This document shows positions 1 through 7,190 of a stretch of DNA of 61,148 nucleotides, piece after piece. Both the position numbers and the translations under genes were made by a program. How positions within the stretch are numbered: the stretch's first letter is position 1; the number at the start of each line of letters is the position of its first letter. The notes beneath the pieces are model-generated. The model was not told the origin of the DNA, made no database searches, and saw only the letters and a list, made by a program, of their open reading frames with translations. The stretch is from Nitrospirota bacterium (GTDB lineage: Bacteria > Nitrospirota > Thermodesulfovibrionia > Thermodesulfovibrionales > UBA1546). The stretch is from contig JACQXE010000038.1 of NCBI GenBank assembly GCA_016208915.1, forward strand, positions 1 to 61,148, given 5' to 3'.

Positions 1-50
1 GAGACGGCTCACAACCGGCAAGCTTCCCTTTTTGAGGGAGCGTTATGACT
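1..50 (+). mobile_element. Right end of an IS200/IS605-type insertion sequence (cut by window edge)
   Basis: These bases match the right end of the complete insertion sequence ending at 18707. Both end with a small terminal hairpin whose 3' arm is GAGGGAG, followed by CG, one variable base and TATGACT. The transposase of this copy lies outside the window. The element abuts a membrane protein gene that has lost its 5' part. Confidence 0.75.
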
Positions 51-431
51 ATTTTGTTTTTGTTGTCTATTTTGGTGCATCTTATACTTGCAAAAAAAGC
101 CGGCAGTTATGCACAACTGGTTCAGAATAGAAATTATTTTACTATTATAGAAACAGTAACCCCATTTCTATTTATAGTTATTGCCAGATTTTTAATATCT
201 ATTCGACAAATTAACCAATACGTGTCTTCCCCGTATGTATTAAGCATTGGCGTACTCAGCTTACATTTTTATTTCATCTCTAATTTATTGCTGGGTCTTT
301 CCAGCATTACAAAAGATAGCGCAACATATACAAAGATATTAGGGCTAATAGGAATAGCAAGCCTTTCCTATATGTTTACATATTGGAGATTTCGATCCAA
401 ATATGAGATTCAACAGGTTAGGAATGCTTAA
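45..431 (+). CDS. Membrane protein fragment, 5' truncated by the IS
   Basis: The frame encodes 128 residues with about four hydrophobic segments (near residues 2-16, 35-52, 66-84 and 98-113) and a short basic tail, so it is an inner-membrane protein. I do not recognise a family. The ATG at 45-47 lies inside the right end of the insertion sequence and follows GAGGGAG (34-40), a usable ribosome binding site. The natural start has therefore been lost upstream, and the IS end may supply a replacement. The position ahead of sulfotransferase and glycosyltransferase genes suggests a role in polysaccharide export or assembly, but that is only context. Confidence 0.5.
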   Translation: MTILFLLSILVHLILAKKAGSYAQLVQNRNYFTIIETVTPFLFIVIARFLISIRQINQYVSSPYVLSIGVLSLHFYFISNLLLGLSSITKDSATYTKILGLIGIASLSYMFTYWRFRSKYEIQQVRNA

Positions 432-474
432 TCTTATTTAAGACTCATCCTTTCGTTTTTAAAAGAACATTTTT

Positions 475-1449
475 ATGAATCCAATTTTTATAGTCTCAGT
501 GCCGCGTTCAGGCTCGACAATGCTGAGGATGATACTCAATTCTCATCCCCTGATTTTTTCAGGAAACGAAATGCCTTGGCTTGCAGGCAATTATATTGTA
601 GATAATTTGGGTCCTGAGGTAAGCTTAAGAGGTTTATATTTGAGAATGATTTTGGATGACCGGTCTTTCGTTAAAAGCTCGCATATTGATAAAGAGTCTG
701 CAAAAAAAGTTTTTAGTTCTTTTGTGAAGAATATAACAGAGCTTCAATTAGAAAAAACCGGGAAAAAAATTTGGGTTGAGAAAACCCCTGATAACATAAT
801 ACAAACTTCATTTTTACATGAAATTTTTCCACAAGCTAAATTTATCCGTATCGTGCGTGATGGCCGTGATGTAGCTCTTTCAACAATAAAAGTTGACTGG
901 AAAGGATTGCATTATTTCATTGACAACAAAAAAACGAATTTGAAATTCAAAAATTTGCGTAAGTCCATAAATTCCAGATTGTTATATGAGCTGCCCAAAA
1001 CATTACAGGAAATTCTTTTGCGCGCAAAACTCGAACCTGCATATAATAATTTAGAAAAAACAGTTTTTTATCCGATTGCTAACACTTATTACAATGCCCT
1101 CTACAGGTGGGAAAAATGGAATCAAATCTATGAAAATGATGTGGAAAGACTCAATATAAACGAATTATCCATTAAATATGAGGACATGCTTCTAAAACCA
1201 CATGAAGCCTTTTCAAAAATCTTTGATTCCATTGGAATAGATTGGGATAAAAATATATTGAACTATTCAAACTACAAACATGATCATATTCAGGGAGACA
1301 CTGGCGCGACTTCCGCCTTAAAATTCTCTTCACTCGAGCCAAGCAATGCTTACAAATGGAAAAAAGAATTAACTTCGTGGCAGAAAAGAGTAACCAAGAA
1401 ATATTTTGACAACTATCTTTATTCGTCAGGATACGAAAAGACCATATAA
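475..1449 (+). CDS. Sulfotransferase family protein
   Basis: A 324-residue PAPS-dependent sulfotransferase. The N-terminus has the 5'-phosphosulfate-binding loop VPRSGSTMLR (about residues 9-18). The second PAPS motif region is IRIVRDGRDVALS near residues 123-135, where Arg and Ser contact the 3'-phosphate in this fold. The length fits the bacterial Sulfotransfer_1/3 group. It would transfer sulfate to a hydroxyl of a sugar or other acceptor at the cytoplasmic face. It precedes a glycosyltransferase by 11 bases and shares the locus with a second sulfotransferase (14403) and with PAPS genes cysC and cysQ, which supports sulfated surface glycan synthesis. The substrate is unknown. Confidence 0.88.
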   Translation: MNPIFIVSVPRSGSTMLRMILNSHPLIFSGNEMPWLAGNYIVDNLGPEVSLRGLYLRMILDDRSFVKSSHIDKESAKKVFSSFVKNITELQLEKTGKKIWVEKTPDNIIQTSFLHEIFPQAKFIRIVRDGRDVALSTIKVDWKGLHYFIDNKKTNLKFKNLRKSINSRLLYELPKTLQEILLRAKLEPAYNNLEKTVFYPIANTYYNALYRWEKWNQIYENDVERLNINELSIKYEDMLLKPHEAFSKIFDSIGIDWDKNILNYSNYKHDHIQGDTGATSALKFSSLEPSNAYKWKKELTSWQKRVTKKYFDNYLYSSGYEKTI

Positions 1450-1460
1450 TAGAGATAATA

Positions 1461-2459
1461 GTGACTCTTTTAGTTTCAATCTTAATCCCTGCGTATAATG
1501 CAGAAAAGTGGATTTCTGAGACCATAAAGTCTGCTTTAGAACAAACATGGCCAAGAAAAGAAATCATAATCGTTGATGATGGTTCAACTGACAATACCCT
1601 TAAAGCTGCTAAACAATTCGAATCGAAAATAGTTAAAGTTATAACACAAGAAAATAGAGGCGCAAGTGCCGCAAGAAATAAAGCTTTATCTTTTGCTCAG
1701 GGGGATTACATCCAGTGGCTTGATGCAGATGACCTTCTATCTCCTGATAAGATTGAACAACAACTTAAATCAATAGACATAGATAAAAACGCAAAAGTCT
1801 TACTATCTTCTGCTTTTGGTGAATTCTATTTTCGTAAAAATAAGGCAAAATTTATTCCGACTTCCCTTTGGCAAGATTTGGAGCCTATTGAGTGGATGTT
1901 GAGAAAATTTTCTGAAAACATCTGGATGAATCCGGCAACATGGCTCATAAGCAGGAGGTTAACTGAACTTGCCGGCCCTTGGGATGAGAGATTATCACTT
2001 GATGATGATGGTGAATATTTCTGCAGGGTTGTTGCTGCAAGTGAGAAAATAAAATTTGTCCCAGATGCAAAGGTCTATTACAGGCAATGCAATATCAGTA
2101 GCATAAGTAAGAGCACATCTGATAATGCATGCAGGTCTTTATTTTTATCTCACAGTTTGTGCATTAATTATCTTTTAAGATTAGAAAATAGTGAGCGAAC
2201 AAGGACAGCGAGTTTAAAACTTTTACAGATCTGGTTTATTTATTTCTATCCCGAAAAAAAAGACTTGCTAAATCAAATTAATAAACTTACTCACAAACTT
2301 GGAGGACAACTAATGCCTCCAAAGCTAAGCTGGAAATATTCTCTTATACAAAAAATATTTGGCTGGGAGTCAGCTAAGAAATTTAGATATTCATCACGAA
2401 AAGCAAAATCATTATTCCTTATAAACTGGGATAGATTTCTTTATAAATTAAGCATCTAA
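1461..2459 (+). CDS. Glycosyltransferase family 2
   Basis: A 332-residue inverting glycosyltransferase with a GT-A fold. It begins VSILIPAYNAE and has DDGSTDN (nucleotide-binding loop, about residues 38-44) and the metal-binding DADD near residue 91. A probable catalytic acidic stretch, LSLDDDGEYF, lies around residue 178. No C-terminal transmembrane helices are evident, so it is probably cytoplasmic or peripheral. It follows the sulfotransferase by 11 bases and is probably co-transcribed with it. The donor and acceptor cannot be read from sequence. A 7-base periodic tract starts right after its stop codon. Confidence 0.9.
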   Translation: MTLLVSILIPAYNAEKWISETIKSALEQTWPRKEIIIVDDGSTDNTLKAAKQFESKIVKVITQENRGASAARNKALSFAQGDYIQWLDADDLLSPDKIEQQLKSIDIDKNAKVLLSSAFGEFYFRKNKAKFIPTSLWQDLEPIEWMLRKFSENIWMNPATWLISRRLTELAGPWDERLSLDDDGEYFCRVVAASEKIKFVPDAKVYYRQCNISSISKSTSDNACRSLFLSHSLCINYLLRLENSERTRTASLKLLQIWFIYFYPEKKDLLNQINKLTHKLGGQLMPPKLSWKYSLIQKIFGWESAKKFRYSSRKAKSLFLINWDRFLYKLSI

Positions 2460-2461
2460 AT

Positions 2462-2545
2462 GCGTTTCGGGTTACGAGTTGCGAGTTGTGGGTTTCGAGT
2501 TACGTGTTGAACCTTAAACCTTATACCGTATGCCTTATACCTTTT
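2462..2545. repeat. 7-base periodic degenerate tract
   Basis: The intergenic sequence can be read in consecutive 7-base words: first GGGTTAC, GAGTTGC, GAGTTGT, GGGTTTC, GAGTTAC, then ACCTTAA, ACCTTAT, ACCGTAT, GCCTTAT. The words drift but keep phase, so this is not a perfect microsatellite. It ends about 10 bases before the -10 box of the next cassette. Confidence 0.85.
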
Positions 2546-2549
2546 ATTT

Positions 2550-2560
2550 TTGCTATAATG
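2550..2560 (+). promoter_or_regulatory. Extended -10 promoter of TA cassette
   Basis: TTTGCTATAATG carries a TG extended -10 with TATAAT at 2554-2559. It lies just after the periodic tract and 44 bases before the antitoxin start. The same TGNTAWAAT arrangement recurs before other cassettes in the window. No clear -35 is seen. Confidence 0.6.
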
Positions 2561-2602
2561 AGAATACAAAGGAATGAATTATGAATAAATGGAGGCCTAA
2601 AA

Positions 2603-2815
2603 ATGAACAGCACAATAGATAAGTTGATTGATGATTTCAGGGAATTACCATTGAATGATAAGGAATATGCAGTTGATATTATAAGAAAACAGCTTATAGA
2701 TGCTAAGAGAGAGTCTATTGCTAAAAGGGCCAAGGAGGCTATGGCAAATTTTAAGAAAGGCATGATCAAAAGAGGAACAACAAGAGAATTGTATAAGGAT
2801 TTAGAGAGTGATTAA
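2603..2815 (+). CDS. Antitoxin-like protein of a RelE pair
   Basis: A 70-residue, charged, probably helical protein, overlapping the downstream RelE-type gene by 8 bases. The layout (small acidic/basic helical protein first, RelE-fold toxin second, overlapping) is that of a type II toxin-antitoxin operon. A GGAGG-like site precedes the ATG. The N-terminal half resembles the helical antitoxin at 3163 in style. I assign antitoxin by position rather than by a recognised DNA-binding motif. Confidence 0.65.
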   Translation: MNSTIDKLIDDFRELPLNDKEYAVDIIRKQLIDAKRESIAKRAKEAMANFKKGMIKRGTTRELYKDLESD

Positions 2816-3077
2816 AATAATCTGGGATCAGGGATTCAAGAGAATTTACAAAAAGAAAATTAAGAATGATGAAGAACTTAAAAAGAAATTCTGGAATGCT
2901 ATTGAATTATTCTCAAATGAGCCGTTTAATTCTCGCTTAAGAACACATAAATTGACCGGAAGACTTGAAGGTCTATGGGCATTTAGTGTGAATTACGATT
3001 GTCGAGTAGTCTTCAGGTTCTTAGATAAGAGTGAAGTTTTATTAATAGACATCGGCGGACATGACGAAGTTTATTGA
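2808..3077 (+). CDS. RelE/YafQ-type mRNA interferase toxin
   Basis: An 89-residue RelE-superfamily protein. The sequence HKLTGRLEGLWAFSVNYDCR followed by VVFRF and IGGHDEVY at the C-terminus is typical: the L-x-G-x-L-x-G-x-W turn, a central Arg (RVVF) and a terminal His-Asp-x-x-Tyr. Family members cleave mRNA on the ribosome; the His and Tyr near the C-terminus are the usual catalytic candidates and are present. It overlaps the antitoxin, is full length, and looks intact. Confidence 0.85.
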   Translation: MIKIIWDQGFKRIYKKKIKNDEELKKKFWNAIELFSNEPFNSRLRTHKLTGRLEGLWAFSVNYDCRVVFRFLDKSEVLLIDIGGHDEVY

Positions 3078-3129
3078 TGTCTTAACCAATTAATCTTTAA
3101 ACCTTATGCCTTTAACCTTGCGCCTGTAC
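3078..3129. repeat. 7-base periodic degenerate tract
   Basis: Words such as AACCTTA, TGCCTTT, AACCTTG and CGCCTGT follow each other in 7-base phase. They are of the same word family as the second half of the tract at 2462-2545. The tract starts right after the RelE gene stop codon and leads into the next -10 box. Confidence 0.7.
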
Positions 3130-3140
3130 TTTGCTATAAT
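3130..3140 (+). promoter_or_regulatory. Extended -10 promoter
   Basis: TTTGCTATAATG with TATAAT at 3135-3140, identical over 12 bases to the promoter at 2550. It lies 23 bases before the antitoxin ATG, with AGAGGAGG as ribosome binding site in between. Confidence 0.65.
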
Positions 3141-3162
3141 GATATTATAGAGGAGGCATAAA

Positions 3163-3405
3163 ATGTTAAAAACAGTTTTAGATACAAACGCAGATAGGCT
3201 TAAAAAAGCTGTTAAGGCTTTGCCATTAGAAAAGAAAATCGAAGTGCTAACCATGCTGGAAAAAGAACTTTTTGCAACGAGGTTTAGGAGTCTTCTAAAA
3301 GAATTCCGGGAATCTGCAAAAAAATATCCTATAACAATGGAGGAAATCACCGAGGAAGTAGAGGCTGTCAGACGCAGAAGATATGAAAGTCGTAATTGCT
3401 ATTAA
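3163..3405 (+). CDS. Orphan antitoxin-like protein
   Basis: An 80-residue helical protein, with LPLEKKIEVLTMLEKEL near residues 20-36 and EEITEEVEAVRRRRYESR near the end. The C-terminal EEVEAVRRRRYE segment is typical of antitoxins encoded ahead of PIN-domain toxins. A start for such a toxin (ATG AAA GTC GTA ATT, reading MKVVI) overlaps its 3' end at 3383, but the toxin stops after a few codons. The antitoxin is therefore likely an orphan. The last residues NCY read through the deletion junction. Confidence 0.6.
   Translation: MLKTVLDTNADRLKKAVKALPLEKKIEVLTMLEKELFATRFRSLLKEFRESAKKYPITMEEITEEVEAVRRRRYESRNCY
3383..3400 (+). pseudogene. Start of a deleted PIN-domain (VapC-like) toxin
   Basis: Overlapping the antitoxin in another frame, codons from 3383 read MKVVI. 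This matches the usual first residues of PIN toxins, where an invariant Asp follows (MKVVIDTN). Here the frame continues AIKNANE and stops at 3442, so the conserved Asp and all later parts are missing. The junction runs straight into the start of the next gene. Only about five codons remain, so the call rests on position and the antitoxin type. Confidence 0.45.
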
Positions 3406-3407
3406 AA

Positions 3408-3698
3408 ATGCCAACGAAATATTACACAATAAATCTTTCTAATGAAGCAGAAATTCATGTATACTTCGAAACTATTAATGGGGTTATCGTTAGCTTTGTG
3501 GTAAAATTAATAGTTTCAATTGGTGGCAGGCTTTATGAGGTTGTCAGATACGATAGTGCTCATGAGTGTCCTCATAAAGATGTCCTCGATCCTAATGGAG
3601 CAATAAAACGGAAAATTTGGTACAACCTACTTGATAATAAGCAGGCGCTGGATATAGCAGTAAGAGATCTGAAAGATAATGCTGACATATATATATAG
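3408..3698 (+). CDS. DUF7718-type small protein
   Basis: About 96 residues from ATG 3408; an upstream TTG at 3396 is in frame but has no ribosome binding site. It is a paralogue of the protein at 23954: both share a segment like EVVRYDSAHECPHKDVLDPNG followed by AIRDLKDN-type endings, with conserved RYD, H and PHKD. I recognise it as the DUF7718 family, usually found beside DUF5647 genes in accessory loci. No function is established. Its usual partner is not next to it here; a 47-residue ORF takes that position. Confidence 0.65.
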   Translation: MPTKYYTINLSNEAEIHVYFETINGVIVSFVVKLIVSIGGRLYEVVRYDSAHECPHKDVLDPNGAIKRKIWYNLLDNKQALDIAVRDLKDNADIYI

Positions 3699-3709
3699 AG
3701 GTTTAAAAA

Positions 3710-3853
3710 ATGGCTAAAAAAGTAAGACTAACACAGGAAGAAGAGATCATCAGGATACTGAGAAAAGAGGGGTTTAGGAAGGTAAGCGAGAAAGATCTCA
3801 GAAAAGAGCCCTACAAGTCTCTTGCAAAGCTCCCTTCTTGTTTTAAAAAATAG
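3710..3853 (+). CDS. Short hypothetical protein (47 aa)
   Basis: An ATG 11 bases after the preceding stop, with AGAGG upstream, opens a 47-residue frame rich in Lys, Arg and Glu (LTQEEEIIRILRKEGFRKVSEKDL). It could be the N-terminal part of a larger small protein cut short, or an antitoxin-like partner of the DUF7718 gene. The stop codon coincides with the start of a periodic tract, so truncation by the tract is plausible. Not a recognised family. Confidence 0.4.
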   Translation: MAKKVRLTQEEEIIRILRKEGFRKVSEKDLRKEPYKSLAKLPSCFKK

Positions 3854-3854
3854 T

Positions 3855-4003
3855 TTAACCAATAAACAAATAAACTATTCAACAGTGCTCTTTGCTCTCT
3901 GTGCCTTACCCTTTGCCCTATGCATCATGCAGTACGTAGGAAAAGAATATAAACCCGTAACCAATAACCCATAACCCATTGCCCATAACCTATGACTAAT
4001 AAA
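3855..4003. repeat. Compound 7-8-base periodic tract
   Basis: Three word families follow one another: 8-base words like AATAAACA; 7-base words GCTCTTT, GCTCTCT, GTGCCTT, ACCCTTT, GCCCTAT (about 3887-3932); and 7-base words AACCCGT, AACCAAT, AACCCAT, AACCCAT, TGCCCAT, AACCTAT (about 3951-3992). The last family runs directly into the ATG of a glycosyltransferase fragment. Confidence 0.85.
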
Positions 4004-4114
4004 TCGTACGTTCTAATCACCCCTGCCCGGAACGAAGAGGCGGCTTGTAAGAGTATTGTATGGCCTTTTGGGCATAGCTATTTCATAAAATATTATAATA
4101 TAATAAAACAATAG
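3992..4114 (+). pseudogene. 5' fragment of the family 2 glycosyltransferase gene
   Basis: From ATG 3992 the frame reads MTNKSYVLITPARNEEA and then diverges, stopping at 4112-4114. The segment 4006-4041 is nearly identical to 4914-4950 of the intact glycosyltransferase gene at 4876. Between the two copies sits the HTH/PIN toxin-antitoxin cassette. So the cassette is bracketed by a direct duplication of the start of the glycosyltransferase gene. Confidence 0.75.
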
Positions 4115-4133
4115 GTGTAAAAGGAGTTAAAAA

Positions 4134-4469
4134 ATGGGTTATGCCACATATTATGAAGATGTCTTTTCAATAGAAGAAGTTTCTGAAATATTAAGAGTAT
4201 CCAAAAAATATATCATGAAATTGATAAAAGAAGGAAAATTTGGCGCTATAAGAGTTGGCAATGAATACAGAGTGCCGAAATCAGTAATAGATTCTTTTTT
4301 TTGTCAGGCAATTACCAAGCCTTCTGCGACAGAAGAATATGCCTTTGGGATTTGGTCTCATAGGAGATTTCCTAAGGACAGCTTTGAGATCATAGACAAA
4401 ATCAGGGCTAAATCAGATAAAAAAAGCATGTCAGTTATCACGTCCGAAGCTGAAAAAGATATTGGATGA
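4134..4469 (+). CDS. HTH (excisionase-type) antitoxin of a PIN pair
   Basis: A 111-residue protein with a MerR/excisionase-type helix-turn-helix at residues 10-50 (FSIEEVSEILRVSKKYIMKLIKEGK followed by AIRVGNEYRVPKS). It overlaps the PIN-domain gene by 4 bases (ATGA). Together they form a toxin-antitoxin operon in which this protein would bind both operator and toxin. AAAAGGAG precedes the ATG. The C-terminal half (residues 60-111) is the probable toxin-binding part. Confidence 0.75.
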   Translation: MGYATYYEDVFSIEEVSEILRVSKKYIMKLIKEGKFGAIRVGNEYRVPKSVIDSFFCQAITKPSATEEYAFGIWSHRRFPKDSFEIIDKIRAKSDKKSMSVITSEAEKDIG

Positions 4470-4846
4470 ACTATCTTCTTGACACTGACATTTTTATAGA
4501 CTGGCTTCGCGGGAACAAAAATATTGCAAATTTTATTCATAAAACTCAAGGCATTTTTTTTTACTCGTCAGTAACGCGAAAAGAACTTCTATCCCTTGGT
4601 AATAGTACCTCAGAAAGAGAAAAGATATTAAACTTATTAAGGACAATGAGGATTATAAGAATTGATTCTGTCATAGCATTAAAGGCTTCTGAATTGCTTA
4701 ATAAATATCACAATAGACCACTGTATAAAGCTGATTCTTTGATTGCAGCTACTGCTTGTGTAAAAAAGATGATTCTCGTGACACGAAACAGGAAACACTT
4801 TGAGTTTATTGAGGAGATTAAATTGCTTATTCCAGTTATAAAGTAG
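4466..4846 (+). CDS. PIN-domain ribonuclease toxin (VapC-like)
   Basis: A 126-residue PIN-domain protein. It begins MNYLLDTDIFIDWLRG with the first acidic residues, has Glu in SSVTRKELL near residue 36, and YKADSLIAATA near residue 90 with the third Asp. A fourth polar position lies at VTRNRKHFE. All four PIN positions are present, so it should be an active metal-dependent RNase. It overlaps the HTH antitoxin. Confidence 0.85.
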   Translation: MNYLLDTDIFIDWLRGNKNIANFIHKTQGIFFYSSVTRKELLSLGNSTSEREKILNLLRTMRIIRIDSVIALKASELLNKYHNRPLYKADSLIAATACVKKMILVTRNRKHFEFIEEIKLLIPVIK

Positions 4847-4918
4847 TCAACCTTGCACCCTATACCTTATACCTTATGGAAACTCGCAACACGCAACTCG
4901 GAACCCGTAACTCTTACG
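4847..4918. repeat. 7-base periodic tract running into a coding start
   Basis: Words ACCTTGC, ACCCTAT, ACCTTAT, ACCTTAT are followed by AACTCGC, AACACGC, AACTCGG, AACCCGT, AACTCTT in unbroken 7-base phase. The second half lies inside the glycosyltransferase reading frame that starts at 4876, so the tract encodes its first dozen residues. Confidence 0.85.
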
Positions 4919-5802
4919 TCCTAATCACCCCTGCACGGAACGAAGAGGCATTTATAGAAAAGACAATCCAATCTGTTATATCTCAAACTATTCTGCCGAA
5001 AAAATGGGTTATTGTAAGTGACGGCTCAACTGATAAAACTGATGAGATTGTTAAGAAATATTTAGCAGATAATCCTTGGATGGAATTAATACGCATGCCT
5101 GAACATCGAGACCGAACTTTTGCTGCAAAAGTTACCTGTTTTAATGCCGGTTATGAGAAAGTGAATGACCTGCAATATGACATCATCGGCAATCTTGATG
5201 CAGATATATCATTTGACAAGGATTATTTAGAGTTTCTTCTTAATAAATTTGCTGAAAATTCGAAACTTGGCGTTGCAGGAACACCTTTTGTTGAGGACTC
5301 TGTTCATTATGACTACAGATTCACAAATGTTGAGCATGTCTCCGGTGCATGCCAATTATTCAGACGAAAATGTTTTGAGGAAATCGGAGGATATATTCCT
5401 ATCAAAGGCGGCGGCATTGATTGGACTGCAGTAACAACCGCGAGAATGAAGGGATGGGAAACAAGGACTTTTACTGAAAAAACCTGCTTCCATCATAAAA
5501 AAATGGGTACAGGCAATGCCTTCAATGCTCTAACAGTAAATTTCAGACATGGAAAAAAAGATTATTATCTTGGTGGACATCCTGCATGGCAGTTGTTCAG
5601 ATCCATTTATCAAATGACGAGAAAACCCTATATCATTGGAGGATTGTTACTTTTTATTGGATATGTATGGGCATTAATAACCAGAATGGAACGGCCTGTT
5701 TCCAGAGAGCTTATGCAATTTCACAGGACTGAGCAGATACAGAGGCTGAAGAATACTTTTTTGAAATTTTTCAAATTAAAATCTTTCAATTGCATACTCT
5801 AA
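4876..5802 (+). CDS. Glycosyltransferase family 2
   Basis: A 308-residue GT-A glycosyltransferase: VLITPARNEEAFIEKTIQSV, then SDGSTDKTDE and the metal-binding DADIS near residue 110. One hydrophobic segment near residues 255-272 (GGLLLFIGYVWALI) suggests membrane association. The first 14 residues (METRNTQLGTRNSY) are encoded by a periodic repeat tract, not by conserved family sequence. The true ancestral start is probably close to SYVLITP; the duplicated fragment at 3992 has MTNKSYVLITP. It lies in the polysaccharide locus and may act with the gene at 6005. Confidence 0.88.
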   Translation: METRNTQLGTRNSYVLITPARNEEAFIEKTIQSVISQTILPKKWVIVSDGSTDKTDEIVKKYLADNPWMELIRMPEHRDRTFAAKVTCFNAGYEKVNDLQYDIIGNLDADISFDKDYLEFLLNKFAENSKLGVAGTPFVEDSVHYDYRFTNVEHVSGACQLFRRKCFEEIGGYIPIKGGGIDWTAVTTARMKGWETRTFTEKTCFHHKKMGTGNAFNALTVNFRHGKKDYYLGGHPAWQLFRSIYQMTRKPYIIGGLLLFIGYVWALITRMERPVSRELMQFHRTEQIQRLKNTFLKFFKLKSFNCIL

Positions 5803-5817
5803 TAAAGTCATTGACCA

Positions 5818-5986
5818 GAAAATGCACCCCCCTTAAGTCCCCCCTTGGCAAGGTGGGATTTAGAGGAGTGGTTTTCATGCTCCTTTGTGCCGACTTGCCA
5901 GCATGATGTCATTCCTGCGGAAGCAGGAATCCAGATATAAAAATGCCTTGGATTCCGTGTCATGCACGGAATGACAACTCGGTAGT
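5818..5986. repeat. REP-like palindromic repeats
   Basis: The gap holds a C-rich block (CCCCCTTAAGTCCCCCCTT, 5827-5845) and a compound palindrome at 5908-5975. The palindrome starts GTCATTCC, ends GGAATGAC and contains two inner hairpins (CCTGCGGAAGCAGG, and CCGTGTCATGCACGG). Repeats of this style are scattered in many bacterial genomes. No gene is seen here. Confidence 0.7.
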
Positions 5987-6004
5987 AACTAATAAGGTTA
6001 AGAA

Positions 6005-7180
6005 ATGAAATAAACATTAGAAAATAGCATACATAAACTCGAGAAATGGGTAGAAGGCTATCAGTATAAAGGCTATGAACCATTTGATGGCCTCTCCTCT
6101 TATGTAAGACCACTGACCTTTGGCAATTTGTTCTTAGAGCGTATTTTGCAGCAACTCGTGAGACAAAGCCCTATCAATCTCCGACCAATTCTTGGTATCA
6201 AACCACAGGAATCTACGAAAGGCAGGGGATACATGGCACGGGGCTATCTTAATATGCTGAGGCTTACGAAAGACCATAGATATGAGGAAAAAGCTGTAAA
6301 GTGTCTTGACTGGCTGATTAAAAACAAATCTCCATATTATGAAAAATACAGTTGGGCCAATCACTTTGATTTTGCAAGCAGGTCAGGCAGATATGCGAAA
6401 CACGAATCAATTATTGTATGGACTGCTCTTATTGGCCAGGCATTCCTTGATGCATATGAAGTGCTGGGAGATAAAAAATATCTTGATGTTGCAACGAGTG
6501 TATGTGGTTGGATTCTTAATTTGCCAAGAGAAAAGACTGATTCCGGTACATGTATAAGTTATCTTGCTTGCGAACAAAGTTCAATCCACAACTCCAATAT
6601 GCTTGGTTCTGCAATGCTCGCAAGAACAGCTAAATTTACAGGTAATAAAGAACTGCTGAAAGTTGCAAAAGAAGCAATGGAATATAGCTGCTTAAGGCAG
6701 TTACAAAATGGAGCATGGTACTACGGTGAGGCAACAAATCAACACTGGATTGATAATTTTCATACAGGATACAATCTGGACAGCCTTAAATGCTACATTG
6801 AAAATACAAATGACAAAGCTTATGAAGATAATCTTCGAGTAGGTTTCGAATTCTTTAAGAATAATTTTTTTGAAGAAAGCGGAAGACCTAAGTATTATCA
6901 TAATCGCACGTATCCTGTTGACAGCCAGTGCGCTTCTCAGGCGATAGAGACATTGGCCAACTTTGCTGATTACGATAAAAACTCTCTATCATTAGCGATG
7001 AAGGTTGCAAAATGGACAATTGCTAATATGCAGGATAAAGATGGTCATTTCTATTACAGACAATACCCTATTGGTATTAAGGCAAAAACACCCATGCTTC
7101 ATTGGGCACAGACAACGACTTATAAGGCATTAGTACTTTTATTATCGAAAATAAGGACAAATCAACAACTGAATCCATAG
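6005..7180 (+). pseudogene. Polysaccharide-locus helical-barrel-like protein with stop at codon 3
   Basis: The frame from ATG 6005 reads M K stop (TAA 6011-6013) and then continues open to 7180. The residues after the stop (LEKWVEGYQYKGYEPFDGL, SSYVRPLTFGN) look like family sequence, so the protein originally began here. Translation from TTG 6128 would lose about 40 of them. The body (YMARGYLNML, W-x-NHFDFASRSGR, HW-x-DNFHTGYNL, MLHWAQTTTY) has repeated aromatic-rich helical segments like (alpha/alpha)-barrel sugar epimerases or lyases; I am not certain of the family. It lies just upstream of an epimerase/dehydratase and oxidoreductase. It is either a fresh nonsense mutant or uses re-initiation. 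Confidence 0.65.
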
Positions 7181-7190
7181 GGATATAGAA

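Noticed and set aside
1172-1594. 140-codon minus-strand frame across the sulfotransferase and glycosyltransferase
   Set aside because: Overlaps two recognised genes and has no family features.
3855-4003. Periodic tracts considered as a CRISPR array
   Set aside because: Units are 6-8 bases with no 20-40-base spacers and no cas genes in the window.
5808-6113. 101-codon minus-strand frame before the gene at 6005
   Set aside because: It runs through REP-like palindromes; composition is repeat-derived.
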